Part shown: one piece after another, positions 24,501-32,669 of the stretch
How positions within the stretch are numbered: position 1 is the stretch's first letter
Layout of the letters: each line of letters starts with the position of its first letter
Source: Robiginitomaculum sp.
GTDB lineage: Bacteria > Pseudomonadota > Alphaproteobacteria > Caulobacterales > Maricaulaceae
DNA: 41,653 nt
Assembly: GCA_016763185.1 (NCBI GenBank)
Contig: JAESUG010000167.1
Coordinates: 1 to 41,653, forward strand
Reading direction: 5' to 3'
Program-made: the position numbers and the translations under genes
Notes under the pieces: model-generated
Seen by the model: only the letters and a program-made list of their open reading frames with translations
The model's database searches: none
Told to the model about the DNA's origin: nothing

Positions 24501-25581
24501 CAAAGCCCACCGACAGTTTCGTGCCCGGCGTGCCGATAGCCAAACACTGAAATAACACCCCCATTTCGTCCGCATCTGTTAGCCGGTGAATTTGGCGAGC
24601 GATTTTAGCGCGCTGGGGCGTGTCTGTAGCGCTCAAGGCAGCGGCCCGTTCCAAAAGGCCCATCTGCTGCAGCCAAGCCCGCTGCGACGTAGGGCCAGCG
24701 ACCTCAAACCCAAATGCGCGAGCCGTGCGGGCCAGTTCCGCAAAATCCACCCGTGTCGTAAGATCAACATCACCCGGTTGCAATAATGGGTTCACTTTTT
24801 TATGGGCACGAACGGCTTGTAGGGTATCGCCAAGCTCGCTCACCACCGGGCCGTAATCAATGAACAAGGCCGCTACCGGGTCGGTTTTTGCCCGTTCGGC
24901 AAGCATGGAAAACAAATCGGCTAAACCGGGGCGCACTTCTACCAAGCTGTCATCAGAGGCACCGCGTAAGTCTGGCGGGATCAGCTCCAAACTGGCTGGA
25001 CTAAGTGGCGTTGGGTCCAGCACAAATTGAAACCCGCCACCCTCGTCACAATCAACCAAACGTTCAAACCAACTTCCCTGTTGGCGGATAAACTGGCGCA
25101 CCGGCAAACAATCGAGATACTCATTGGCCACCACCAGCAACGGGCCCTGGCCCGTATCCGCAAGGCTATCACTCCAGCGTAACGGTGTGGCAAAAGACCC
25201 CAAGGTTTTGGCTTGCACCGCAATTAACGCAGCACTGACCTCGATAAAATGCACCTGCAAAGCAGTGGAAAAATCTGGCACAGCGCGGGCGGCCCGTAAA
25301 ATATCGCTCATCATCGTGCCTTTGCCTGGGCCAAGTTCGGCCAAGTGCAACTGGGATGGTTTGCCCGCATTTTCCCACGCCGAGATCAGCCATATCCCGA
25401 TAAGCTCACCAAACATTTGGCTGATCTCTGGTGCGGTAATAAAATCTGCACCCGCCCCAATCGGATCGCGGGTTGGGTAATACCCATCATTGGGGTCAAG
25501 CATGCACAAGGTCATATAGTGCGCAACAGACATCGGTCCGCTAGAGCGGATATGGCGTTGTAATCGTTCGTGCAAACTCAT
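24493..25581 (-). CDS. Class I SAM-dependent methyltransferase, MidA/NDUFAF7 family
   Basis: A 362-residue COG1565 methyltransferase. The SAM-binding motif is AELGPGKGTMMSDILRA at about 82-98, and the family-typical N-terminus has GPMSVAHYMTLCMLDPNDGY and ITAPEISQMFGELIG. The mitochondrial relative NDUFAF7 methylates an arginine of a complex I subunit, so a role in respiratory complex I assembly is likely (inference from family). The ATG overlaps the lgt stop by 4 bases and the gene overlaps pgeF by 8 bases at its end, so all three are translationally coupled. Confidence 0.92.
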   Translation of the reverse strand: MSLHERLQRHIRSSGPMSVAHYMTLCMLDPNDGYYPTRDPIGAGADFITAPEISQMFGELIGIWLISAWENAGKPSQLHLAELGPGKGTMMSDILRAARAVPDFSTALQVHFIEVSAALIAVQAKTLGSFATPLRWSDSLADTGQGPLLVVANEYLDCLPVRQFIRQQGSWFERLVDCDEGGGFQFVLDPTPLSPASLELIPPDLRGASDDSLVEVRPGLADLFSMLAERAKTDPVAALFIDYGPVVSELGDTLQAVRAHKKVNPLLQPGDVDLTTRVDFAELARTARAFGFEVAGPTSQRAWLQQMGLLERAAALSATDTPQRAKIARQIHRLTDADEMGVLFQCLAIGTPGTKLSVGFDV

Positions 25582-26459
25582 TTGCTAGGGGCAGCTACCG
25601 GCTGGCGCAACGCCCAAATGATCAGCCCTAAGCCGATCATCCACATCGGGGCCGAATACACCATGCCACGGGTCAAGCCAAAAATCAGCTCGGCATCTGG
25701 TTCACGCACATTTTCCACCAAGGTACGAAACACCCCATAGCCCAGCAAAAAGATACCGGCGGTCAGACCAGGCCGAGCCAAGGAACGAAACCAATGGGTA
25801 GCCAGACGTAAGATAACCCACAACACCAAACCCTCTAAAATCGCTTCGTATAACGGACTGGGGTGGCGCAAAATGGTTCCACCGCTGGGGTCGCACGGAA
25901 ATGTCATCGCCAACGGGCCGTCCCATGCCCGGCCATATAACTCGCCATTGATGAAATTAGCCAAGCGAACTAAGCCAATTCCGATGGGGGCGACCGGGGC
26001 CACAGCATCGGCCAAGCGCAGCAAGGGCAATTTGGCCCGCACTGCCACAAACACAACGGCCAAGCTCACCCCAAGCATGCCGCCATGAAACGACATGCCG
26101 CCATCCCAGGTGCGAAGTACGGACAATGGTGTAGCAAACATCATCGGGTCATACAGGGCCACATAGCCCAACCGACCGCCAATGATCACGCCCAATGTGG
26201 CATAAAATAACATGTCCTCGGTGATGGATGGGGCAATTGGCGAGCGCGCTACTTGCCCCTTTGCGCCCCATAATTGATGGTTTTTAATCAATCGGTGGAA
26301 ATACATGGCCCCAAAGATCAATCCCATTAAAAATCCCAGCGAATACCAGCGTAAGGATATCGGTCCCCAAATATGAAAGATCACCGGATCAAACCCGGCC
26401 ACGGGCGAGCAGCTTTCGATCACGGCTTGTCCGGCGCTGATGAGGTTTAAAATTATCAT
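25578..26459 (-). CDS. lgt: Prolipoprotein diacylglyceryl transferase
   Basis: A 293-residue, roughly seven-TM membrane enzyme that moves diacylglycerol from phosphatidylglycerol to the lipobox cysteine of prolipoproteins. Signatures are GGRLGYVALYDP, MSFHGGMLG, GLVRLANFINGELYGR and RHPSPLYEAILEG. The ATG at 26459 is chosen because GGA lies six bases upstream. A start at 26495 would have its AGG only two bases away and leave just 37 bases to the divergent ubiK. It would lipidate the EF-hand protein encoded at 11.4 kb if both are in one genome. Confidence 0.95.
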   Translation of the reverse strand: MIILNLISAGQAVIESCSPVAGFDPVIFHIWGPISLRWYSLGFLMGLIFGAMYFHRLIKNHQLWGAKGQVARSPIAPSITEDMLFYATLGVIIGGRLGYVALYDPMMFATPLSVLRTWDGGMSFHGGMLGVSLAVVFVAVRAKLPLLRLADAVAPVAPIGIGLVRLANFINGELYGRAWDGPLAMTFPCDPSGGTILRHPSPLYEAILEGLVLWVILRLATHWFRSLARPGLTAGIFLLGYGVFRTLVENVREPDAELIFGLTRGMVYSAPMWMIGLGLIIWALRQPVAAPSK

Positions 26460-26532
26460 GGATGATCCATTGCGAAGTTTGCTAATCTTGTCCATAACCT
26501 ATTTCGCAATTGCAGAATAGCCGAGAACCACA

Positions 26533-26799
26533 ATGCAGACAAAAAATCCGATATTTGATGATTTGGCACAGATCATGACCGGTGCCGCTGGCGCTGTTGC
26601 CAGCGCCGGCGAAGAAGTACGCGGGTTGGCCCGCTCTCGAATGGACCGCTTCATCGTTGAAATGGATCTGGTCAGTCGTGATGAGTTCGAACTGGTCAAA
26701 GAAATGGCAGTCCAAGCTTTGGCCGAAAACAAAGCATTGCGAGCCGAGCTAAAGACCTTGAAACTCACGAAATCTCGCAAATCTAGTGGTGTGAAATAG
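26533..26799 (+). CDS. ubiK: Accessory factor UbiK family (BMFP) protein
   Basis: An 88-residue protein of the UbiK/membrane-fusogenic family (DUF526). The first 40 residues form a helical, Ala/Gly-containing segment (IFDDLAQIMTGAAGAVAS). Residues about 45-78 form a coiled coil of the type DEFELVKEMAVQALAENKALRAEL (read in part). UbiK trimerises and helps the ubiquinone-biosynthesis complex in Escherichia coli. It is divergent from lgt and is the first gene of ubiK-ybjN-proC, an arrangement seen in Alphaproteobacteria. Confidence 0.9.
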   Translation: MQTKNPIFDDLAQIMTGAAGAVASAGEEVRGLARSRMDRFIVEMDLVSRDEFELVKEMAVQALAENKALRAELKTLKLTKSRKSSGVK

Positions 26800-26914
26800 A
26801 CACGCTTTTGCAACATTTACTTGTCTTCATCGGATTTGATTGGATGGACAAGTGCCGCAAGGCTATTGCAGAAGAACAAAAAATAAATATCAATCAATTG
26901 GCTGGGAGCCAGGT

Positions 26915-27415
26915 TTGAAAACTGATTTTGAAATGACCGCAACTTATGATGATCCGCTTGATGAAGTAGAACAATTCTTGGTTGACGAGCAAATTTTATT
27001 TGAACGACCCAGCGAGTTTGAAATTCAGTTTTCGATCGCTGGAACTTGGTGCGATTATCCGCTATGGTTTCGTTGGCTGCCCAATCCTAGCCTGTTACAG
27101 ATTGAGCTAGGTATCGAAGCCAAAGTACCGCAAAATCGACATTTAGACGTTGCCGATTTAATCATTCAGATCAATGAACGGTTATTGATCGGTCATTTTG
27201 ACATGTGGAAAACCGATCGGACATTGGTATTTCGCCATGGCCAAATCTTGTCCTCTGGACAAGCTCCGTCCGAAACACTGGCCAAGCAAATGAGCCGCGC
27301 CGCAACCGATGCCGCTGAAGTTTTGGTACCGGCTTTGAATTTTTTATTATGGAGCGAAAAAACCGCGGCGCAATCAGTCGAAGCCGCCATGTTTGAAACC
27401 TTAGGGGAAGCTTGA
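26915..27415 (+). CDS. YbjN domain-containing protein
   Basis: A 166-residue protein of the YbjN fold, a type III secretion-chaperone-like fold of unknown biochemical role. Visible features are DPLDEVEQFLVDEQI, the beta-rich stretch FEIQFSIAGTWCDYPLWFRW, and helices towards the end. The start is uncertain: TTG at 26915 has GGGAG six bases upstream, while ATG at 26933 has no ribosome site and upstream TTG codons lack family match. The stop overlaps the proC start region (TGATG). A 7-bp inverted pair (26819-26825 with 26847-26853) lies in the leader. Confidence 0.82.
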   Translation: MKTDFEMTATYDDPLDEVEQFLVDEQILFERPSEFEIQFSIAGTWCDYPLWFRWLPNPSLLQIELGIEAKVPQNRHLDVADLIIQINERLLIGHFDMWKTDRTLVFRHGQILSSGQAPSETLAKQMSRAATDAAEVLVPALNFLLWSEKTAAQSVEAAMFETLGEA

Positions 27416-28245
27416 TGCTCAGAAAACCTCGCACAGCTTTGATCGGCGCTGGACGTATGGGCGCGGCGTTATTACGCGGATGGGGTGCGGTTCATAGCTT
27501 TGAGCCAGCAGGTTCAGTATTGGTAGTTGATCCAAACTTGTCCGAAAAGGTCGAAGACTTGGTCAAACAAAATAGCGCGCGCTCAAGCGCGACAACCGAC
27601 AAAGACATGTTAGCCAAGCTCGAAACCTTAGTCTTGGCGATAAAGCCGCAGAAATTTGAAGAGATTGCCCAAACCCTAGCACCGATCTTGCCCAAAAAAG
27701 TGCTGATCATCTCGGTCATCGCTGGGGTGTCATTACAGCGGATCGAGCATTATTTTGGACCCGGTCCCCATGTTCGCGCCATGCCAAACACGGCTGCCGA
27801 AGTTGGCAAATCCATTAGCGTGATCTGTGCCAATAAACACGTATCAACCGCCCATACCCAGCGCGTATTCGAATTATTAGAAGCCGTTGGCCAAGTTGAG
27901 CAACTGGATGATGAGCGTTTAATGGATGTTGTCACTGCGGTTTCTGGCTCTGGGCTGGCTTATTTTTTCTTGCTGGTAGAAGTATTAGCCGCCGCCGGTC
28001 AAGCCGAAGGCCTGCCCAAAGACTTGGCGCAAAAACTAGCCAAAGAAACCTTAGTTGGCTCCGGCGCTTTGATGGACCAGCTGGATCAATCACCGGCTGA
28101 TTTACGCTCTGGCGTCACCTCGCCGGGCGGGACAACCGCCGCCGCTTTGGATGTAATGATGGGCAATGGCGCGTTTGCTGAAATGATGCGAAATGCGGTT
28201 TCGGCGGCTACCCGCCGAGGTGGACAATTGCGTAATGTGAGCTGA
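27415..28245 (+). CDS. proC: Pyrroline-5-carboxylate reductase
   Basis: A 276-residue enzyme that reduces pyrroline-5-carboxylate to proline with NAD(P)H. The Rossmann motif is LIGAGRMGAALLRGW near the N-terminus; VRAMPNTAAEVGKS and the C-terminal signature GVTSPGGTTAAALDVM follow. The ATG at 27415 has AGGGGA six bases upstream and overlaps the ybjN TGA by one base. Its TGA directly abuts the stop of the convergent kinase gene (TGA/TCA). Confidence 0.96.
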   Translation: MLRKPRTALIGAGRMGAALLRGWGAVHSFEPAGSVLVVDPNLSEKVEDLVKQNSARSSATTDKDMLAKLETLVLAIKPQKFEEIAQTLAPILPKKVLIISVIAGVSLQRIEHYFGPGPHVRAMPNTAAEVGKSISVICANKHVSTAHTQRVFELLEAVGQVEQLDDERLMDVVTAVSGSGLAYFFLLVEVLAAAGQAEGLPKDLAQKLAKETLVGSGALMDQLDQSPADLRSGVTSPGGTTAAALDVMMGNGAFAEMMRNAVSAATRRGGQLRNVS

Positions 28246-29601
28246 TCACACCCAAACTGGTAAAACCAGCTCGACGCGCAAGCCACCGTGTTCGGAACGC
28301 GAAAAATGTATTTCGCCGCCATGGGCGCGCACCGCATCTCTGGCAATGGCCAAGCCGAGGCCAACGCCTTCGGTGTTTAAGTTTCTGGCCTCATCAAGCC
28401 GATTAAACGGACGAAAAGCATCCTCAAACTCGGCTTCATCAATCCCTGGGCCATCATCCTCAATATAAATCTTGGCCAATTCGGAGGATTTTACGCCCGA
28501 TACCCACACATGGCTGGCATAGCGAACCGCGTTCTCCAGCAAATTGGTAATGCAACGCTCAATGCTTTGCGCCCGCACAACCACCGTTAGCTCGCTGGGT
28601 AGTGCGACATTAGATAATCGGTTGGCCGGGACCATTTTTTTAGCCAATTTGGCCACTAAACTCGATAGATCAACTTGTACTGGTTCTGCTATCGCATCGC
28701 CTCTGGCAAAATCAAGATAGCCTTCGAGCATGGCCTGCATTTGATTTAAGTCCTCACGAGCGGCCTCGACATCGGGGGTTTGTTCCATCATCGCGAATTG
28801 TAATTTCAGCCGGGTCAACGGCGTTCGCAAATCATGGCTAACCCCGGCCAGCATTTCGGTTCGTTGGCTAACAAAGCGTGAAATACGCCGTTGCATTTCA
28901 ATAAAGGCTTCGGAGGCCTGGCGAACTTCAAGAGCCCCGGAGGGCTTAAAGCCTGGATTGTCTTGGCCTTTGCCCAAACGTTCAGCCGCTTTGGCTAGCT
29001 TTTGAATGGGCCGCAATTGAGCGCGGGTAAACACCAATGCCACACCGGTCAACAGCAAGGTTGTCCCGACCAACCAAATCACAAAAATGTTCCCCGTGGT
29101 GGCATATACCTTCTCACGCGGCGCAATAAAACGCATCACCCCTTCGTCCACCTGTACTTGGATATCAATATATGCCGGATAGCGGGTGGTATCAAACCAA
29201 AATGGCTCGGTAATTTTGCCGGCCAGCGCCCGGTGTAATGTACGGTCGAGCCGCGAATTAAACTTCAGATGGCTGGACGTTGGCAGTAAATCACCGGCCA
29301 ATAAAGCAACGCTTAAATCCATTTTCTCAAAGGCCAAAGCCGACACCCGATGCAGCGCCTGTTGGCTGGGGTCTTCACCATATAGCTCGAGCACAATGGC
29401 AATATTGCCGACCACGCCCTCGGAAAGCGACGTGCTTACCGATTGCCAATGGCGGTCAAAAAACATGAAGACAACGGCGATCTGCATCACAACCACGGGC
29501 AATAAAATGATCAACATCGAACGCGCCAACAAGGTTTTCGGCATAAATTCGCGCAAAGATGGAAGCTTATTTCGAAGCTGTTTCCAGCTTGGGGTTTTCA
29601 T
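28246..29601 (-). CDS. EnvZ-like sensor histidine kinase
   Basis: A 451-residue membrane kinase. TM1 is at about 25-48, a periplasmic loop at about 50-168, TM2 at about 171-191, HAMP at about 192-245, HisKA with H256 (GVSHDLRTPLTRLKLQF), then an ATPase domain with NLLENAVRYA, DDGPGIDE and GVGLGLAIARD. The HDLRTPLTR form and short periplasmic loop resemble EnvZ. The ATG overlaps the OmpR-like gene by 4 bases, a standard coupled pair. It is the partner of the regulator at 29,598-30,317; the stimulus may be osmotic or envelope-related (inference). Confidence 0.93.
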   Translation of the reverse strand: MKTPSWKQLRNKLPSLREFMPKTLLARSMLIILLPVVVMQIAVVFMFFDRHWQSVSTSLSEGVVGNIAIVLELYGEDPSQQALHRVSALAFEKMDLSVALLAGDLLPTSSHLKFNSRLDRTLHRALAGKITEPFWFDTTRYPAYIDIQVQVDEGVMRFIAPREKVYATTGNIFVIWLVGTTLLLTGVALVFTRAQLRPIQKLAKAAERLGKGQDNPGFKPSGALEVRQASEAFIEMQRRISRFVSQRTEMLAGVSHDLRTPLTRLKLQFAMMEQTPDVEAAREDLNQMQAMLEGYLDFARGDAIAEPVQVDLSSLVAKLAKKMVPANRLSNVALPSELTVVVRAQSIERCITNLLENAVRYASHVWVSGVKSSELAKIYIEDDGPGIDEAEFEDAFRPFNRLDEARNLNTEGVGLGLAIARDAVRAHGGEIHFSRSEHGGLRVELVLPVWV

Positions 29602-30317
29602 GAAGAGCTGTCTTGGTCTGTGGCAAACTCAGGCCGCGCCAACAACCGATACCCGGCACCGCGAATGGTTTGTAAAAACCGTGGGTTTTTCGGGTTCTCT
29701 TCAATTTTACGGCGTAACCGCGCCATTTGTACATCTACGGAGCGCTCTGCCGCATCCGTATCGCGTGACAAACTAAGGCGCGACACCGCCTCGCCGGGGG
29801 TTTTGGCCAAGGCCCGTAATAAATTAGCTTCGCTATCGGTTAAGGCGATGCGGCCATTTGCACCGTCCAAACCACCGGTAGCTGGATTAAAGCGCCAATC
29901 GCCAAACACCAATATAGAGCCGTCTAATTCGACGCGCATGGAGCGGCGTAATATCGCTTGCACCCGCAATACCAGCTCTTCGGGTTCGAACGGTTTGGAC
30001 AAATAATCATCGGCGCCAACGCGCAGACCCGCAATGCGTTCCTCGGCCTCGCCCCGTGCGGTCAGCAGTAAAATCGGTACATTGTTCTTCTCGCGCAAAC
30101 TGTTGGTTAGATCCAACCCGCTTTCGCCGGGCATCATGATATCTAATATCAACAGATCAAAGCTGAGGGTTTTCATCAGTTTTCGCGCTTTGGTCGCATC
30201 CGCCGCCGTCGATACACGAAAGCCTTGTTGGGTTAGATATTTCTTCAAAAGATTGCGAATACGATCATCATCATCAACAACCAGCAAATGGGTTTCCGGA
30301 TCGGGGGGTCTGCTCAT
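29598..30317 (-). CDS. OmpR/PhoB-family response regulator
   Basis: A 239-residue regulator. The receiver has acidic residues DDDD at 15-18, phospho-acceptor D59 (LLILDIMMPGESG) and a KPFEPEEL lysine. The C-terminal winged helix ends with RSVDVQMARLRRKIEENP and TIRGAGYRL, the recognition helix and wing of OmpR-type proteins. The ATG at 30317-30315 gives a normal length; the longer frame upstream has no match. It is transcribed divergently from ilvE, and its leader lies in a 107-base gap that may carry operator sites. Confidence 0.93.
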   Translation of the reverse strand: MSRPPDPETHLLVVDDDDRIRNLLKKYLTQQGFRVSTAADATKARKLMKTLSFDLLILDIMMPGESGLDLTNSLREKNNVPILLLTARGEAEERIAGLRVGADDYLSKPFEPEELVLRVQAILRRSMRVELDGSILVFGDWRFNPATGGLDGANGRIALTDSEANLLRALAKTPGEAVSRLSLSRDTDAAERSVDVQMARLRRKIEENPKNPRFLQTIRGAGYRLLARPEFATDQDSSS

Positions 30318-30424
30318 AACTTGACAACTCCAGGCTAGCGAACGACAAGGTGCGCCCGTAAAACTAACAAGCCCCGCCCCGTTTTGCAAAGAACATAAGG
30401 GTAAAGAGGGCAGAAAGATGCATC

Positions 30425-31306
30425 ATGACCAAAAACCCACGCCCTTTCACCCAAAATGATGGCGATATATGGTTAAATGGCAACTTTGTCCCGGTAGCCG
30501 AGGCCAATATTCCATTATTATCACACGGCCTGCATTATGGATCGACCGTTTTTGAGGGTGAACGCGCCTATGATGGCAAAATTTTCAAATCAGACCAACA
30601 CACAAGACGGCTCATGAGATCGTGTAATTTGTTGGGGTTTGATCTACCGTTTTCGTTTGAAGAATTTGAACAAGCCAAACGGGAGGCACTGGCACGCTCT
30701 GGTTTGAGCGAGGCATATTTTCGAGCGATTGCATGGAAAGGCAGTGGCGCATTAGGGGTTGGCTCAAGCAATAATCGGGCCAATGCCGCCATCGCATTAT
30801 GGCCGATGGATCCGTATTTTAGCGAAAATGCTGCGGGCATTCGCCTCGACATTGCCACTTGGCGTAGGCCACCTTCCGTCTGCGCACCGGTAAAGGCAAA
30901 AGCTGCCGGACTTTATGCCATTTGTACCCTGTCAAAGGATGCGAGCAAGGAAAATGGGTTCGATGATGCGTTGATGCTTGATATAGAGGGGCGGGTTTCT
31001 GAATGTACCGGCGCCCATATTTTCTTTGCCCGCGACGGGGCGCTGTTCACCCCCAAAGCCGACTTTATGATCGACGGCATTACCCGCGCCACCGTAATGG
31101 AAATTGCCCAACATCGACAGATCAAAGTTACCGAACAAACTATTCAGCCAGACGAGATCGCAAATTTCACCGAATGTTTTATTGTTGGTTCCGCTGTCGA
31201 AGTGGTACCGGTGATGGAAATTAAAGGCACGTCTTTTGTGCCGGGTGAACTTACCCGCGCCATTGTTGATGACTATCAGGCCATGGTCCATGGCCGATTG
31301 TTTTAA
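30425..31306 (+). CDS. ilvE: Branched-chain amino acid aminotransferase
   Basis: A 293-residue fold-type IV PLP aminotransferase. SHGLHYGSTVFEGERAYDG at about 33-51 is the class signature region. K159 in KAKAAGLY aligns with the PLP lysine of Escherichia coli IlvE. VSECTGAHIFF replaces the usual EGxGxN-F, with His where Asn is common. It moves amino groups between Leu, Ile or Val and 2-oxoglutarate; a D-amino-acid or 4-amino-4-deoxychorismate enzyme is less likely given the length and fit. It ends 2 bases before the convergent pgsA stop. Confidence 0.9.
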   Translation: MTKNPRPFTQNDGDIWLNGNFVPVAEANIPLLSHGLHYGSTVFEGERAYDGKIFKSDQHTRRLMRSCNLLGFDLPFSFEEFEQAKREALARSGLSEAYFRAIAWKGSGALGVGSSNNRANAAIALWPMDPYFSENAAGIRLDIATWRRPPSVCAPVKAKAAGLYAICTLSKDASKENGFDDALMLDIEGRVSECTGAHIFFARDGALFTPKADFMIDGITRATVMEIAQHRQIKVTEQTIQPDEIANFTECFIVGSAVEVVPVMEIKGTSFVPGELTRAIVDDYQAMVHGRLF

Positions 31307-31308
31307 AA

Positions 31309-31851
31309 CTAGCTTCGCGCAAATCCATTTACATAATCGACCAGCGAATAGAGCGTCACCAACACCGCCACTGCCACCAGCCAAAACGCCCATGGGCCGC
31401 CAATTCCCAGCGCAAACAACACCAATACAGCGATTTGGGCCACCCCTTGCACCACGGCTTTGACCTTGCCGGACCATCTAGCCCCAATGCTAACCCCACG
31501 TCCCGCCGCCGCAATACGGGCATAAGAAACAATAATATCGCGAAACACAAACGGCAGCACCATCCATAACGGGATCCACCCAGCTGCTGCAAACCCCAAA
31601 AATACTGTGAACCGGTACAAGCTGTCACACAACGGGTCCAGCGCCGCCCCCAGTTTGGAGCTCATGCCAAATTTGCGTGCCAAAAACCCATCAGCCACAT
31701 CGGTGATCTCGCCAATAACCGCCAAAGCCACCAACGCCCACGCATAGGGCGCCGGCCCCGTGCTTAACATCCAAAATATCACCAATCCGAGGCCGACCCT
31801 AGAAACAGTTAGCACATTTGGCATGGTGACTATCGGTTCGCTCTGGCTCAT
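31309..31851 (-). CDS. pgsA: CDP-alcohol phosphatidyltransferase, PgsA-like
   Basis: A 180-residue membrane enzyme with four to six TM segments. The CDP-alcohol phosphotransferase motif is exact: D-x2-DG-x2-AR-x8-G-x3-D-x3-D (DVADGFLARKF, then GAALDPLCD). MPNVLTVSRV at the start and ARWSGKVKAVVQ match PgsA, which makes phosphatidylglycerol phosphate from CDP-diacylglycerol and glycerol 3-phosphate. It lies downstream of uvrC, as in many Alphaproteobacteria, but a HAD phosphatase is inserted between them and overlaps the ATG by 4 bases. Another alcohol acceptor is possible. Confidence 0.85.
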   Translation of the reverse strand: MSQSEPIVTMPNVLTVSRVGLGLVIFWMLSTGPAPYAWALVALAVIGEITDVADGFLARKFGMSSKLGAALDPLCDSLYRFTVFLGFAAAGWIPLWMVLPFVFRDIIVSYARIAAAGRGVSIGARWSGKVKAVVQGVAQIAVLVLFALGIGGPWAFWLVAVAVLVTLYSLVDYVNGFARS

Positions 31852-32648
31852 TTTTGTGATTCATTATTCTGCAAAATCCGGTTGGCAACCTCCATAAACC
31901 CATCGGCGCCATCGCCGACGGTAACATATTTGGGCAGCTCGCCCGGCTTCATGGCATAGCGGGTGACGCTGTGAACGCCAATAGACATTTCAAAACGGCC
32001 AAACATCGGCGCGTCATTCGGCGAATCACCCGTATAAATGGTTTGGGCTTGAACTTGGTCGACCTGCAGCCCGTATTCATCGGTCAAAACCCGCTCGAAC
32101 ATTGAAAGCTTGTCATAATTTCCGATCCACGCATTGACGTGAATGGAGCTTACTTTGGCCGTTGCACCTTGGGCTTCAAACTTTTCGCGAATTTGCTCGG
32201 CAATGGATAAGGGAAGCTTTGCTACGTCCTCGGCAAAATCCACGGCCACATCCGTGGCCCGCCATGGATTATCTTGGGCCAAAGCGCTGCCTGGAAATTC
32301 GGTGATAATCTGCTCGGCCATTTTTTGTAATTTAACTAAATTCGCCTGCCGCACAGCCGCATCATCGACCCAAACCCGTTTTATCTGGCCAGATGTCGGG
32401 CGAAAATAGAAACTACCATTTTCACCCACCACAATATCAACCGGAAAAAACCGCGCGATCATATCGCACCAACCTGCCGGACGACCGGTGATCAAAATCA
32501 CCGCAACACCCTTGGCGCGCAAAGCTTCTAATGCCACATAAACTGGCGCAGGCCAAACCCCGTCCAAGGTCAAGGTGTCGTCGATATCAGACACCAAAAA
32601 GCGCACATCGCGCAATTGGTTATCGCCAAGCTCGGAAAAGCGCTTCAC
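31848..32648 (-). CDS. HAD-IIB family phosphatase
   Basis: A 266-residue haloacid-dehalogenase-type phosphatase. Motif I is SDIDDTLTLDG with nucleophile D21 and general acid D23. Motif II is ITGRPAGW, and motif IV GDSPNDAPMF with metal aspartates. The region between about 90 and 190 fits a C2B cap, as in sucrose-phosphate and mannosyl-3-phosphoglycerate phosphatases. Substrate is unknown. Its stop overlaps the pgsA start by 4 bases, so it may act on a product of the coupled gene or a related phospholipid precursor (inference). It lies 21 bases after uvrC. Confidence 0.85.
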   Translation of the reverse strand: MKRFSELGDNQLRDVRFLVSDIDDTLTLDGVWPAPVYVALEALRAKGVAVILITGRPAGWCDMIARFFPVDIVVGENGSFYFRPTSGQIKRVWVDDAAVRQANLVKLQKMAEQIITEFPGSALAQDNPWRATDVAVDFAEDVAKLPLSIAEQIREKFEAQGATAKVSSIHVNAWIGNYDKLSMFERVLTDEYGLQVDQVQAQTIYTGDSPNDAPMFGRFEMSIGVHSVTRYAMKPGELPKYVTVGDGADGFMEVANRILQNNESQK

Positions 32649-32669
32649 GAGGCGTGGGTCATTTCGTCA

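Noticed and set aside
26819-26853. 7-bp inverted pair in the ybjN leader as a riboswitch or terminator
   Set aside because: The loop is 21 bases, no T-run follows and no known leader class fits.
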